From Hyaloperonospora brassicae (Eukaryota; Oomycota; Peronosporomycetes; Peronosporales; Peronosporaceae): a stretch of DNA of 64,000 nucleotides. Both the position numbers and the translations under genes were made by a program. This document shows, in pieces, positions 47,033-57,924 of the stretch (position 1 is its first letter; the number at the start of each line of letters is the position of its first letter). The stretch spans positions 1-64,000 of the forward strand of contig CANTFL010000388.1 of assembly GCA_947650285.1 (NCBI GenBank), written 5' to 3'. The notes under the pieces were generated by a model. The model saw only the letters and a list, made by a program, of their open reading frames with translations, was not told where the DNA came from and did not search any database.

Positions 47033-47866
47033 GGGTTAAGCGAACCAATGTCGACGAATCGAGTGCCGGCCACTCCAGTGTCGCCGATCCAAGTGTCGGC
47101 GACTACGTGTCGGTGACTCCGTTTCCTGTGCATAATGAGAGAAGATCGGACGACTGATCCATCACTTTTTGTAAAAGATATAGGGAAGGACATATATATG
47201 TTAACTGGCTCTGCGATATAGTAAAAGAGATTAAATAATACAGTGCATAATTTTCCAAGTCCAAAATACGCGTACGCTTAAAGTAAGTTCCTGTGTAGCT
47301 GGATTATGACTGCCATCGAGCCTCGATAGGCATGCTTGAAGAGGTATCGACCGGTAGCGCCAAGCGTAAAGGAAGGTCCGAGTTGGGCAGCGCTCGCTAT
47401 CAGCTAAAGAAATAGTCTCGTCGTCGACGATTCGGTAAACCTTAGTAATAGATACCGTTGTGAGTCTCGTCAAGGACGACCCGGTGGGCCTCGAAGAAGG
47501 CCCCGTTTTACAAATACTTGTCTGAGCGACGATCCGGTGGTCCTCAGCCGAGGGCACCGAAAATCTTCTAGTCGTGCGTACACTGCGCTATGTGACCTGT
47601 AAATGCGCGTACTGCGTTGGCTTTCACCCGTTGGTGTGAAGTCACAGGAAGAGAGAGGTTTAAAGACTGCTGAGCTCCGGCAGGCTTCTAGGGGATTAGT
47701 TTTAAGGAAGAAATAAATCAAAAGCCGCAACAGAAGCCTGAAGGGGCGAATTGCGCGAGGGACTTATCCTAACGCACCAGCCCGTATCGCCAACTTAACT
47801 CGGCTAATGTTAAATAGAGTGCGTTGAGGCTGTTTGGCAAAAAATTGGACTAACTAATACACTAAA
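47033..47866 (+). repeat. 3' LTR of element C
   Basis: Preceded by a purine-rich GCAGGGTAGGG. It has fewer U3 repeat units (about 47048-47120) than the 5' LTR and many point differences and indels. The end is set near ACTAATACACTA by comparison with 34340. Confidence 0.75.
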
Positions 47867-48603
47867 GTCACCTTCGCTTTCTGATAGAACATCCAATGTT
47901 GTTCAATCACCACATATCGTCATCTTAGAGTACTAAATATGACAGACCTATCGAGGCCCTTTTCTAGTCGCTCCTAATTCCAGATCTGAGACCGTTGTAC
48001 ATAAAATAGTTGTACATAAATATCATCGATAAGCGACACAAAAAATTTCAGCACTCTTTAAATTTTCTGTCACGCACCCGGATCTTCTCCACGCCCGAAT
48101 GACAATTGTCATTGGAGTCATATACCAATGCAAATATGCCATTCTATTGACTCGAGCATGCCAATTTGTCGCTTCGATTTGATTTGCTGTGTATCTCAAC
48201 GGTTGCTTTTGCTTTTAGGGAAACGACAATTGTCGATGTAAATTTCAATTATTTGCCATAGTATTTGTTTTCATTCAGCGTCTGTACAATTCAATGGACC
48301 ATCAGCGACCATGGGAAATCGCTTAGCTCAAGGCCCAAAATATGACCTGTAGCGATGAATATTATTACGACTTTGCGGAAGACCCTTATTTCTTTTTGCG
48401 GAACAGCTTAATATTTCAAGATTCGTCTCGTCTTTAAAGTTGCTCAAGTTGATGTAAAGCTTCAGCATAGACTACCCGACAACGCCGCTTAAGATCTACT
48501 GTTTCACGTATCATAGGTCGGATCGGCTGCCTTCGGCTTTTGTTACAAATCTATCGCTCGCTCAAATTTTGCGCCGCCCGATTTCGTTTATCTTTGCCGG
48601 GGG
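47867..48603. other. No recognisable gene
   Basis: AT-leaning sequence between the element C LTR and the element A-type LTR. Two short palindromic octamer-type motifs with the core GACAATTGTC occur near 48101 and 48228; their meaning is unknown. No continuation of element D was found here. Confidence 0.5.
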
Positions 48604-49027
48604 TGATGTAACGGGGCAGCCCGTTACATAATATTGTCACTAAGGCTAAATTGACAATGAATAATATTACGTTGAATGTTATTTTAACAATATCACAGAG
48701 CATGATGCTATTGTTGAAGATGACCGAAGGGTCTACTCATCGGTTGATATCGTGATGATATCAACCCACCAATCGCTGCTAGACGCGCGCAATGGGTGGT
48801 GAGTAGACGTCATCATACAAATAGTTACATTAGTATAATTAAGTCAGGACAAACATAAGCATAAGATTGAAAAGACTTAATTGTATCAAATTACAGTTTT
48901 ACTTTTACCCGAGACTAGAGTGTTCACTTAGTCTCCTTTTCTTCCTCTGTGTTGGGGCAACACTAAGCAGGGCACTGACTATCACTGTTTTCAGTGGAAG
49001 TGAGCTCCGTGCTGGTCAACCAGTACG
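48604..49027 (+). repeat. LTR of the element A family (solo or truncated)
   Basis: Starts TGATGTAACGGGGCAGCCCGTTAC and aligns with the 3' LTR of element A at 8438-8861. It is preceded by a G-rich tract (GCCGGGGG) but by no recognisable pol sequence, so it is probably a solo LTR or a heavily truncated copy. Confidence 0.75.
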
Positions 49028-49103
49028 TTGTCACCAGTTCCTCGTTACGCCTGGTAGCACTTAGTAGTCTGTTCAAGGACGACGCTCGCATCGCCTAACA
49101 CAC

Positions 49104-49340
49104 CAGCACTGTCCTGCCAGACAGTGACGTCCCCCATGTTTATTACGTTTCACTGTTTGTTAGAAACATACTGTCTGCATTAGATACGTACGACTATACG
49201 ATTAGTAATGCGCGACTAGAAGATTACTAACGTAGAGACAGAGAGAATCCAGTAGGCTTACAGTAGCAACAGGAGGTTGTGAACCAAGGACCTAAATATA
49301 TACACTGTGAATTTTGCAGGACTTCGATCATTTCCTTTAT
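49104..49340 (+). repeat. 5' LTR of the copia element (truncated)
   Basis: Matches 53576-53811. The missing 150 bp (the U3 start, including TGTTAGAA) are replaced by unrelated sequence at 49028-49103. Confidence 0.85.
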
Positions 49341-49341
49341 A

Positions 49342-49352
49342 TTATGAGCCCA
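49342..49352 (+). other. Copia primer binding site, probably initiator tRNA-Met half-molecule
   Basis: TTATGAGCCC lies right after the 5' LTR. Its complement, GGGCTCATAA, is the sequence expected around the CAT anticodon of initiator tRNA-Met. This is the known site used by copia-like elements primed by a half tRNA. It overlaps the ATG at 49344, although the better gag start is the ATG at 49395. Confidence 0.55.
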
Positions 49353-49394
49353 AGCTTCGTATACTCTGCCCAAGACCTTGATCACGCATTCGTC

Positions 49395-50290
49395 ATGGAC
49401 TCGTCTCCGTACGCCGCCGCTCGGATCAATAAGTTCTCCGGAACAAACTTTTATGTGTGGAAGTTTAAGATGCAAATGGTGCTGGAGGAGCGAGACCTTT
49501 GTGACGTCGTGAGTGGGGAGGTCAAGCTCGAGTACTGCAAAATTCTTTGGACCAAGCAACATTCAAGCAAAATATGCGGAAAGCGCTGGCGATTATCTGT
49601 CTTGCGATGAGAGACTCACAGTTGCCACTGATTCGCTCGGCGAAGGACGCGTATGATGCATGGTCACGTCTGGAAGGACACTACAAGAAGAAGAGCTAGG
49701 CCAATAAGCTCTTTCTTTGTCGCCGTGTCTTCACAACAATGATTGGATATTGTGATGACGTGCTGGAGCACGTCAACAAACTAAAGACCCTGGCGGAGCA
49801 ACTTGACGCAGTCGGCGCTCCAATCAGCGAGAAAGATTTGGTCATCACGCTTCTGGCCAGTCTTAGCGAGTCTTACCAATTCCTAATAACAGCTTTGGAG
49901 TCAAGAGCCGATTCGCTGTCGTGGAAATTGGTGACGTCTCGGCTAATGCATGAAGACATGAAGCGCAGGGAGCAAGGTTGCGGAATCGATGGAGCCGCGC
50001 ACGGTCAAGCTTAAGTTTTGATGTCAAGGGACAGCAAGCGCAAGATTTGACCGATTAAGAAGACCGGTGCGTGCCATAATTGTGGAAAGCAAGGACATTG
50101 GATTGACGAATGCTCCTCGTGCATTCAAGAAAGCGCTAAGCGACAGAAATTTAAGCGTGCAAACATCGCACAAGAAGAGGAGCTTGGCGATTACCTTTTC
50201 TCGGTCGACGGTGGAAAATCCAAGTCTAGTAAGATGTGGCTGGTTGACACGGGTTCGACGCAGCACATGACAACTTCGAAATAGTTCATG
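49395..50290 (+). pseudogene. Gag and protease of the copia element
   Basis: Gag starts at 49395 (MDSSPYAAARINKFSGTNFY, then VWKFKMQMVLEE), the usual copia gag opening. A frameshift near 49560 and a TAG near 49698 break it. It resumes at 49739 with LKTLAEQLDAVGAPISEKDL. The zinc knuckle CHNCGKQGHWIDEC (50072-50113) is a perfect C-x2-C-x4-H-x4-C. The protease active site WLVDTGSTQHM is intact, with DTGS at 50246-50257, followed by a TAG at 50282-50284. Gag packages the RNA and the protease would cut the polyprotein. Confidence 0.85.
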
Positions 50291-51608
50291 AGGAACTACA
50301 AGGAATTCGTCCCAGTAGATGTACACCTTGCTGATGATGGTGTTGTACAAGCCATTGAAAGAGGTGACATTGTCATACCGATGAGGACTCGTCAAGAAGT
50401 CAAGCAGGGTGTGCTTACTAATGTGTGGCATATTCCAAATCTATCTCGAAACCTGATTTCATTTGGGAGATTTATCACGGACGTTGGGCCTGTCGCTTTT
50501 GAAGTCGATGGTTTCTACGCGTACACGAAGGGGTTCAAGTGGAAACTTGGTGCCCTTAAAGGGAAGGGATTGAACAATCTTTGCATGACACCGGAGATTC
50601 CCGATAAGGTCAATGTGGCAGGTCCGACAAGCTGCAAAGAAGATAACACTTCGTACCCTTGGCATCTTCGACTTGGCCAAATCGGACATGACGGTTCAGA
50701 TGCCATCGTCAAGAAAAATTATGGCAGCGGAATGAACATGACGTCGGTGCAGAAGTGGAAGTTTTGTGATGGGTGTGGCCTCGGCAATCAAACACGTGTG
50801 AGCTATATGCGTGAGTCCCCCAACCGCGCCAGCATGTTGCTCGAGGTCATTCACAGCGATGTGTGTGGCCCCATGGAAACTCCTACCTTCAGTGGCAAAC
50901 GGTTTTTAGTGACATTTATTGACGTATACTCACACTACTGTGTGGTGTATCTGCTTCAAAAAAGTTTGAAGTAGCGACCAAGTTCGCTCAATTCATCGCG
51001 ATGGCGGAAACTCAAACTGGCAAGCGTGTGAAGGCACTTCGAAGCGATAATGGTGGCGAGTACATATCAATTACCGTGTCAAAGTTCTGTGCAAACCGTG
51101 GTATTACGAAGAAATTTTCGCCGCCTTACACGCCTCAACTCAACGGTGTCGCCGAGAGGATAGATAGGACTTTGGTGGAATGCGCTCGTTGCATGATGGA
51201 ACATGCTGCGTTCTCCAAGTCGTGTTGGGGTGAGGCAGTCATGACTGCGATCTTTCTACGTCTTCGCTGTCCGACTCGTTATACGAGTCATGCTAAGTCT
51301 CTAATTAAGTATGGAGTGGTAATAAACCCACACTTGCAAACTTGAAAGTTTTCGGGGGCCATGCATACGTGCACGTGCCCAAGTCAAAGCGGTCCAAGCT
51401 CGATACAAGATCGATTCACTCTCGGTTCATTGGATACTCCGACCATGAAAAGGCTTATCGTTTCGAGGATATCAAGGGTCGTCGTGTGCTGGTCAGTCGC
51501 GACGCGCAGTTCTTGAATACGTTTTCGACAGTAGGAGACGCGAATATGTGCAAGATGAAGCCATCGTCGAAGATTACGCTTTCATGGAAGATGAGGGTTT
51601 GTTTATGA
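50285..51608 (+). pseudogene. Integrase of the copia element
   Basis: Frame 50288-50974 has the end of protease and the HHCC zinc domain (WHLRLGQIGH, then CDGCGLGNQT), followed by the first catalytic Asp in IHSDVCGPMETP. A frameshift near 50970 follows. Then 51001-51345 has LRSDNGGEYIS (second Asp at 51046) and VAERIDRTL (Glu at 51154), spaced exactly D-x35-E. Another shift leads to the C-terminal GKR-like part (KVFGGHAYVHVPKSKRSKLD) at 51342-51608. All catalytic residues are present; only frameshifts inactivate it. Confidence 0.85.
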
Positions 51609-53370
51609 AGGACTACTCTTCTCATGACGCTAGCAAAATGGACACTGACGAGGCTCCGACAGATGGCGTCAATGATCCCGGTGGTAAGAGACACCATTGC
51701 ACACAGTCATTAAAGGCCCTAGCCAACGCTCCTGAGTCAAAACACCGATCTCGGTACCTTACCATGGCCGAGATGTCTGCGACGGCTGATACCAGTCACT
51801 TTGTCGACGCTTCCTACTTCGTGAATTCAGTGGGTGATTTACCTTCGACATTCAAGTCTGCAATGGAATCCAGCGACGAAGTTAAGTGGAAAGAGGCTTG
51901 TGGCTCTAAAATGCATTTCCTTTGCCACATTTGGACATGGGATCTCGTGCCGCTTCCACAGGGGCGCACTGCAATCGGCAACCGATGGGTTTCTCGAGTT
52001 AAGGAGACCAAAAATGGACAAGTTGAGCGATTTAAAGCGCGTTTGGTTGCTAAAGGTTTCTTGCAGAAACATGGCATTGACTATGACGAGACCTTCGCTC
52101 CTGTGGCCAAGTTTACATCCATCAGAGTCTTGCTTAGCCTGGCGGCAAAGCACCCTCTTACGATTTAACAAATGGACGTCAAGACGGTGTTTCTAAATCG
52201 ACACCTTAAGGAAGACATCTACATGGCGCAGCCGGATAGATACGTCGATGAGGATCATCCGGATTTTGTGTGCCAACTGAAGCGCTCTCTTTATGGTCTA
52301 AAGCAGTCACCAAGATTTTGGAACCAGACCGTTGACAAGTTAATGCTGGACTTCATTTTCAGAAGTGCAAGACCGATCTTTGCATTTATGTCAAGCGACA
52401 TCATAAAATCGTAATTTTTGTGGCGCTGTACGTTGATGATTTGGTACTCGCAAGCAACGACACTAAACTATTTCTATTCACCAAGGACGCGCTAAGTGAG
52501 CGCTTTGACATGACGGATCTTGGCGACCTCAAGTACTTCCTCGGGATGGAAGTTATTCAAGATTACTCAGCTGGCACGACTTCAATTTGTTTGTCCAAAT
52601 TTGCAAAGGACATTCTTGACAAATTTAACATGGAAAACACGAATCCTGTCAAAACTCCGCAAGAACCAGGACTGAAGCTGACAACGTCAATGTGTGTGGA
52701 TGAGTGCAAGCATGACGAAACGATGAGAAAGGTGCCGTTTCGCAATGCCGTCGGCTGCTTGATGTACCTTATGGTGGGTACACGCCCAAACCTTGCAGCT
52801 GCAGTGGGAGTGCTAAGTCAGTTTTTAGCAGACCCTTGCCCTACCCATTGGCAATCTCTCAAGCGGGTCTACCGTTACATTCAAGGCACGAAGACCTATG
52901 GAATCGAGTACTTAGCAGCAATATATGACAAATTGCACGGATACTCCGATGCAGACTGGGCCGGAGACGTAGAACAACGACGAATTACAAGCGGGTATGC
53001 GTTCGTACTGAACAATGGGTGCGTTAGTTGGAGAAGTGAGAAACAGAGCACTGTGGCTCTATCGTCTACGGAAGCGGAGTACATGGCTTTGACAGAAGCT
53101 GCACAAGAAGCCATTTGGCTAAAGGCTTTCTTATGTGAGATTGGCGAGATGGGAAGCGATGAAGCAATAATGATTTAAGAAGATAATCAAGGCTCCATCG
53201 CTTTGGCCAAGAAACCCGAGTTTCACAAGCGGACCAAGCACATCGACATTAGGTATCACTTTGTGCGCGAAAAAGTGGCTGAAGGGACAGTGGTGCTAGA
53301 ATACTGCTCGACAAAGGACATGAAGGCTGACATGATGAACAAGCCAATTCCAGCAGTCCAGTTTTAGCAT
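51548..53370 (+). pseudogene. Reverse transcriptase and RNase H of the copia element
   Basis: Frame 51548-52168 reads [20 protein letters not shown] then [20 protein letters not shown], a typical copia RT start. It ends in TAA, then [18 protein letters not shown] from 52172, a shift near 52360, and 52420-53178. That last frame has LYVDDLVLAS (catalytic YVDD at 52429-52440), GYSDADWAGD and STEAEYMAL of RNase H. After a TAA the tail runs NQGSIALAKKPEFHKRTKHI to about 53367. RT and RNase H catalytic residues are intact, which fits a fairly recent insertion with two stops and one shift. Confidence 0.9.
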
Positions 53371-53425
53371 CTACGATAATGCTGGGTGTCAAGGTGCTAA
53401 GTTCTGCCGAGGCGAGTGGGAGTAT

Positions 53426-53811
53426 TGTTAGAAGTGCGCCTCGGCATGTCTTTCCCCACATGAGCTTGTAGCTCTAGTGGTACGGTGTGGCAGCACCATG
53501 CGAAAGGTCACTGGTTCGATATCCAGTGACTACAATGGAAGTTGAAACCTTGGGTTCTGGTGTGCCGGGGTTCATCAGCACTGTCCTGCCAGACAGTGAC
53601 GTCCCCCATGTTTTTTACGTTTCACTGTTTGTTAGAAACACACTGTCTACATTAGAAACGTACGACTATACGATTAGTAATGCGCGAATAGACGATTACT
53701 AACGTAGGGTCAGAGAGAATCCAGTAGGCTTACAGTAGCAACAGGAGGTTGTGAACCAAGGACCTAAATATATACACTGTGCATTTTGCAGGACTTCGAT
53801 CACTTCCTTTA
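53426..53811 (+). repeat. 3' LTR of the copia element
   Basis: 386 bp, starting TGTTAGAAGTGCGCC. It includes a stem-loop CACTGTC-CTGCCA-GACAGTG near 53579 and is otherwise close to the 5' copy. Confidence 0.85.
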
Positions 53812-54335
53812 GCTTCTACCGGAAGGACGTGGATATCCGGTCGTTCAAGCAATTCTGACGAGCGACTTTGAGTTTGACGGACATGGCCAGAAGTGTCATC
53901 TTCAGGTGAAGGGAGTTACTTTTGTTGGGAAGGTTCGACAACACGAAACGTTGCTTGCTAGCGCCTGGTCTTGTCCGAATGAACGATACGTTCACTCGAG
54001 AAAGCCCGTTTTACACGAAGACGAACGTCTCTTTGCACGTTTGTGTTCGTGTAATCCGGGCTTCTCTCGAGGGATCGTATTGTTCACGTAGGCGGCACAT
54101 CATAGTCCGTATTAATATGCAATTGTACATTCCGATACCTCGTCTAGGAGAGAGATCCATTGAACATAGTAACGAAGCAGCAAATCGGAAATCGTGCGAT
54201 TCCACGACGCTAACACGGCCCTTATGGCATAGTGCACTACGCGTCAATTGGACAAGTAGTTTCAATGCCTCGTCCCGTCGTTGAATCGTGACTGCGTGTC
54301 TGGATCTTTCGTTTCTCTCTCGTGTCACCACAACT
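53812..54335. other. Spacer upstream of the intact Cys-rich gene
   Basis: No domain was recognised. It is the upstream region of the gene at 54396. Short frames on both strands look like shadows. Confidence 0.5.
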
Positions 54336-54352
54336 CTCATTCCGCCTTTTAC
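54336..54352 (+). promoter_or_regulatory. Oomycete Inr-FPR core promoter
   Basis: CTCATTCC at 54336-54343 matches the oomycete initiator (TCA-N-TTY type). CTTTTAC at 54346-54352 matches the flanking promoter region consensus M-W-TTT-N-C. Transcription would begin about 54339, giving a 5' UTR of about 57 nt before the ATG at 54396, a normal length for oomycetes. The site also decides against the in-frame upstream ATG at 54288. Confidence 0.65.
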
Positions 54353-54395
54353 TCAAAAGCACAACCACCACGACGAACAGTCATCTCCAGCAACT

Positions 54396-54773
54396 ATGAA
54401 CATCAAACGAAGCCTTGTCATCTTCGTCTCCGCCGTCGTCTCCACTCCTTCCTTCAGCGAGGAATATACCGATACGTGCTCCAATCGAACAATTTGCGCC
54501 GACATCAGAAGTGATGTGGTCGAGGGCTTTACCACAGCTTGTCTTGTCAACGACCTTGGCTTTGGCTCACTGGAACCCTGCTGCGCGGACAGGTGCCATT
54601 CTGCGCATTGCATCTCGGAGACGGTGTGCCAAGAGATGAACTGGGATGCCTTTGTATCTAAGCAAACTCGCTTTTGTTCAGAGATGTATGGATTCGAGGA
54701 AGGCTTGAAGCAATGCTGCGCAGACACATGCAAGCCGCCCACCCCTCCTCAAAGCGGAGATTCGCCGGAATAG
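54396..54773 (+). CDS. Small secreted Cys-rich protein, intact two-module form
   Basis: 125 codons from ATG 54396, chosen because it follows the Inr-FPR promoter and matches the MNIK start of the paralog at 4316. Residues 1 to about 20 are a signal peptide (MNIKRSLVIFVSAVVSTPSF). Two copies of a six-cysteine module follow: C-x5-C-x14-C-x12-CC-x3-C (about residues 27-67) and C-x5-C-x15-C-x12-CC-x3-C (about 71-114). A Pro-rich tail KPPTPPQSGDSPE ends the protein. No RxLR or LFLAK motif and no membrane segment are present, so the product should be an extracellular disulfide-rich protein. The family was not recognised from memory; small Cys-rich apoplastic proteins of the PcF/SCR kind are the obvious comparison, but the cysteine spacing should be tested. 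The longer in-frame start at 54288 is judged UTR. Confidence 0.75.
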   Translation: MNIKRSLVIFVSAVVSTPSFSEEYTDTCSNRTICADIRSDVVEGFTTACLVNDLGFGSLEPCCADRCHSAHCISETVCQEMNWDAFVSKQTRFCSEMYGFEEGLKQCCADTCKPPTPPQSGDSPE

Positions 54774-57700
54774 CACCCCTCAGTTACATTTCCACTCGAA
54801 GCGTTCCTTCAGTCTACTGTCAATCGATGTCGAAGCAATATACGAAGGATAAGTGTGAATGCAATGGATTCGTGATTGCTTGCTGAGATTTCTCACCTTT
54901 TATTGCGCTTTGCCTTTGTGTGTCGCGACGGTTGACAGCAATTGCTTCTGTTTGGTGGCGGCTACCGCCAACAATCTAAGCGCATATAGATGGGCACGCA
55001 CCGCGTCGTACTCAATCTGAATCGAACCATGTTGATCCTGACCTCACCAATGATGCTGCACCTTTTAGTTGATCCTGATGTTTGATTGCTTTGACATGTA
55101 GGGCTGTCCAGAAGAGGACCAGCACGTTAACAAAATCACTCCATCTTGTAGTCATACGAGCTGCAATGTTATGATCTAGGATGCATACTGTAGCAAACTG
55201 TGTCTAGTTTAACATGTATCACCACTTTAGTCTTCACCAAAGATCATGCAGCACGAACGCCAAACAGAGCGGTTCGTAGAACTAGCTTGGCTACTGCAAC
55301 ATTTGTGTAGATGAAGTTGCAAAAGACAAGCAAATGCGCGCATATTGAATCAGTAACACGATGGCGTAAAGCAATGAAGTTTCGTCTACAAAGTAGAGCA
55401 ACTGGTCAGTCTCGTTCGTTGGTGCTCACTTGATGGCAATGCCAGTATCTTTTCCATCAAACGAGCGGCACTTCATGCGCTTTACATGAGCTGTCAATGA
55501 TAGTGGCAGCACACTCCAACTAAATTACCTGATCCAGTGGCAATGCATGGTATAGTAGATACCTCCTGCGTTTCAGAAGAGCAAACTGTCGCTCGGATAT
55601 TTGACACAGTGCAACAATAGTGAGATGAGGTAAACCGACACAACAAGCATCCGCTTCTACGACCTTTTATCCATGCGCACCAGCTTAGACAAGCGTCACT
55701 GTAAGTTGCAGCTACTCTGTTCGAATGTCGCTGGGAAGGCGGCAATCAATACGTGCAGTGTGCGACTTGACATACTATCATTGCTACTAGACTCCCGTGT
55801 CTTCCTAGCCTTCGCACTAGGTGGTTCTATCGAACGAGCTTTCCTCTGCAACGATACTTATCCCGATGCTGAGCATTGGTAGGGTCCGTGAGTGTGGTCG
55901 CTGCGATGCAAAAAGGCGACGTTGATGGCTGGAGAAGCATAGGCCAAGGCAGTCTGGACGCATGCAATGCGGAACGCGGTGGCGCAATCAATGCCATCAG
56001 CGTGTGCAGGTGTCTCAATTGCTTTGTTGATTTGATCAAGACTGTCATATGAGGGCCAAAGAATCCATACCGACACGAGACCAAGACCGTCACGTGAGGG
56101 CCATAAAATTCAGACTGACACGCAGTGTGCCACCAAAATCACACCGTCGAAATCCAGTGCCACAAAGCCGCGCGTACGCGATACGTACAAAGCATGCGTA
56201 CTGGTAATATGAGTGTAAGCGTCGCTGATACGTCAGTGCAGCCAAAATTCTGGACCTCGACAAGGTAGGCACTGCGCAACTATGAGTAGCAGTGACAAAC
56301 GAGTTTCTGGTCACTGATAATCACAAACATTGAGGACTGGAATGCCAACGTGATACAACCCGGGACATATTCGTAGTCCCGCTGCCACTTCCTGCAAACA
56401 TATCGTGGAATGGTGCACTGCATGCACGACAAATGCAGTGCTGGCGATTAAAACAAGAACAACCAATGCGACTTACCTTGCGGGCTCTATGCAGCTTAAT
56501 ATGTAAGCGCGGCCCGTTTGCAGTCGATAGCACGTCCAAGCCGTCGTCTACTATCAGCTTTGGTAGCACGTACTTAGTTTTGCACTCAACTAGTCACTTC
56601 TTGTAAGAAAGCAGAGAGATAGATGACGTGGCCAGGCACCGCGAGAACTGGTCTCCTGGCAGATGCGGCATCTTTGCAAAGTTACGCTGCAGCACACGGT
56701 GTACCGTTAAAACTGTCTGATGAGCGACTGCCTGGCGACGGAACAGCCGCGTGATAGCACAATAGACCCACAGCGGATTTTTTTGCCTATCAGTGGGAGG
56801 AAGTCATCATTTCGCTCTTAGCGGCACCTTGCCCGACACATTGTAGCTGATAGGATTGCCACCTTTGCCTTTCCAATCGTTGAAGTGACAGCAAAAGCTG
56901 TACGACTGTTTCTCGCGAAGTATGGCAGGACACTGTGCTAGTCTTGCACTGATGCAGGCACCGCCAACAATATCGCTTCTTATGCGTACCTCGTATCATA
57001 TCTTCTTACGAAAAGGTAAGCTACTTTATTCGATGAATACAATAAAAAGGAAAAATAGTCAAGCCTAATCAATGACTAAAAAGTTACGTCCGCATGAAAA
57101 AACAACATCCGCACACATGGCATCTTGATTGTTACGAAGGTGTCGGAGTTGCCGAGCCCCTGACGTATCGACCTTGTCGAGCCGTAGGGGCACCGCTAGT
57201 AGCTACCACAATCGACGAGACCACTCGGGTGTAGCGAGTATGCGAGCAATCAAATCAAATCAGCGACTTATCGAGCACGAGGAATTCACCATCTCGCTAC
57301 ATTGAGGCCGAGACCGCCTTTTTACTTGTCGTCAAAAGGAACCTTTACATTGGTCCACGGCAGACCGTCATCGCCAAGGCACTGTTGTGTATGGTCTTTG
57401 ACTCGATGGCCTTACCATTGTAGTGGACTCCATGGTAAACGATTGATTGCGACAACCTGTCGAAGACAAAGAATCCAGTCACACTTCGGGCCCACGGCAT
57501 CGAACTCACGGAGCATTACGTTTAGGCGGCTACTGTGTTGCGGTATGGCAACTAAGCCTAATTTCACAGGAAGCGAATCAGGACCCCCGCTGTCGCTAAT
57601 ATCACTGTGCCGCGTGGTGAAGGAGGCGATGGAAAACGTTTTCTCGGTGTGCTTCCGTGCGGAAGCCTGGCAGCGGAAACTGATCTACCACTGGACGGTC

Positions 57701-57924
57701 GAACGCTAGAAGTCGGATCACCTCCAAAGCTATCTCATCGAAGTGCTCGCAGGACTACACCGAAGCTACCAAGGGGGTCAAGCCACACATACTGCGTGAT
57801 CGCTCGGACGAGGACCGAGGCGATGCAAAGTTGAGCGAGACTATGGCGCATCCTCAGCAGCGCTTGTCTTACTTGTCGATGGATCCAACGGGATCGAAGG
57901 CGTTGCACATAGCAGTTATCCAAT
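54774..57924. other. 3.1 kb without identifiable gene
   Basis: Mixed-composition sequence. The longest frames (57302-57709, plus, 135 codons; 55494-55745, minus, 83 codons) show no domain. A second plus phase near 57240-57420 (RYIEAETAFLLVVKRNLYIG) also looks coding-like but short. It may be a decayed transposon or gene; nothing in it supports a name. Confidence 0.4.
56040..56125. repeat. Two direct repeats of about 39 bp
   Basis: GACTGTCATATGAGGGCC... starting 56040 and GACCGTCACGTGAGGGCC... starting 56086 are similar over about 39 bp, 46-47 bp apart. This is a local tandem duplication. Confidence 0.7.

Larger units (their letters stand above)
33471..47866 (+). mobile_element. 14-kb Ty3/gypsy element with second RNase H-like domain (element C)
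   Basis: Bounded by LTRs at 33471-34350 and 47033-47866, plus strand. The order is gag, protease, RT, RNase H, a second RNase H-like domain, integrase, and then about 4 kb of 3' spacer with an antisense reading frame. All frames are badly broken. The LTRs differ at many positions with indels, so it is much older than element B. Gypsy elements with an extra archaeal-type RNase H have been described in oomycetes and in plant Tat elements; this one fits that architecture. Confidence 0.8.
49104..53811 (+). mobile_element. Ty1/copia retrotransposon with truncated 5' LTR
   Basis: Plus-strand copia order: gag with zinc knuckle, protease, integrase, RT, RNase H. The 3' LTR (53426-53811) begins TGTTAGAA after the purine-rich GAGGCGAGTGGGAGTAT. 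The 5' LTR lacks its first 150 bp and starts at 49104. The shared 237 bp of the LTRs differ at about 10 positions. Coding is mostly readable but has about five frameshifts and several stops, so the element is recent but not autonomous. Confidence 0.9.

Noticed and set aside
54288..54395. Upstream in-frame Met of the 54.4-kb Cys-rich gene
   Set aside because: The Inr-FPR promoter lies inside this stretch, so it would be upstream of or within the 5' UTR.
54396..54773. RxLR or Crinkler effector assignment for the secreted Cys-rich gene
   Set aside because: No RxLR, dEER or LFLAK-like motif follows the signal peptide; the mature part is all Cys modules.
57302..57709. 135-codon plus frame as a conserved gene
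   Set aside because: A different plus phase over its first part looks equally coding-like and neither shows a domain, so no call was made.
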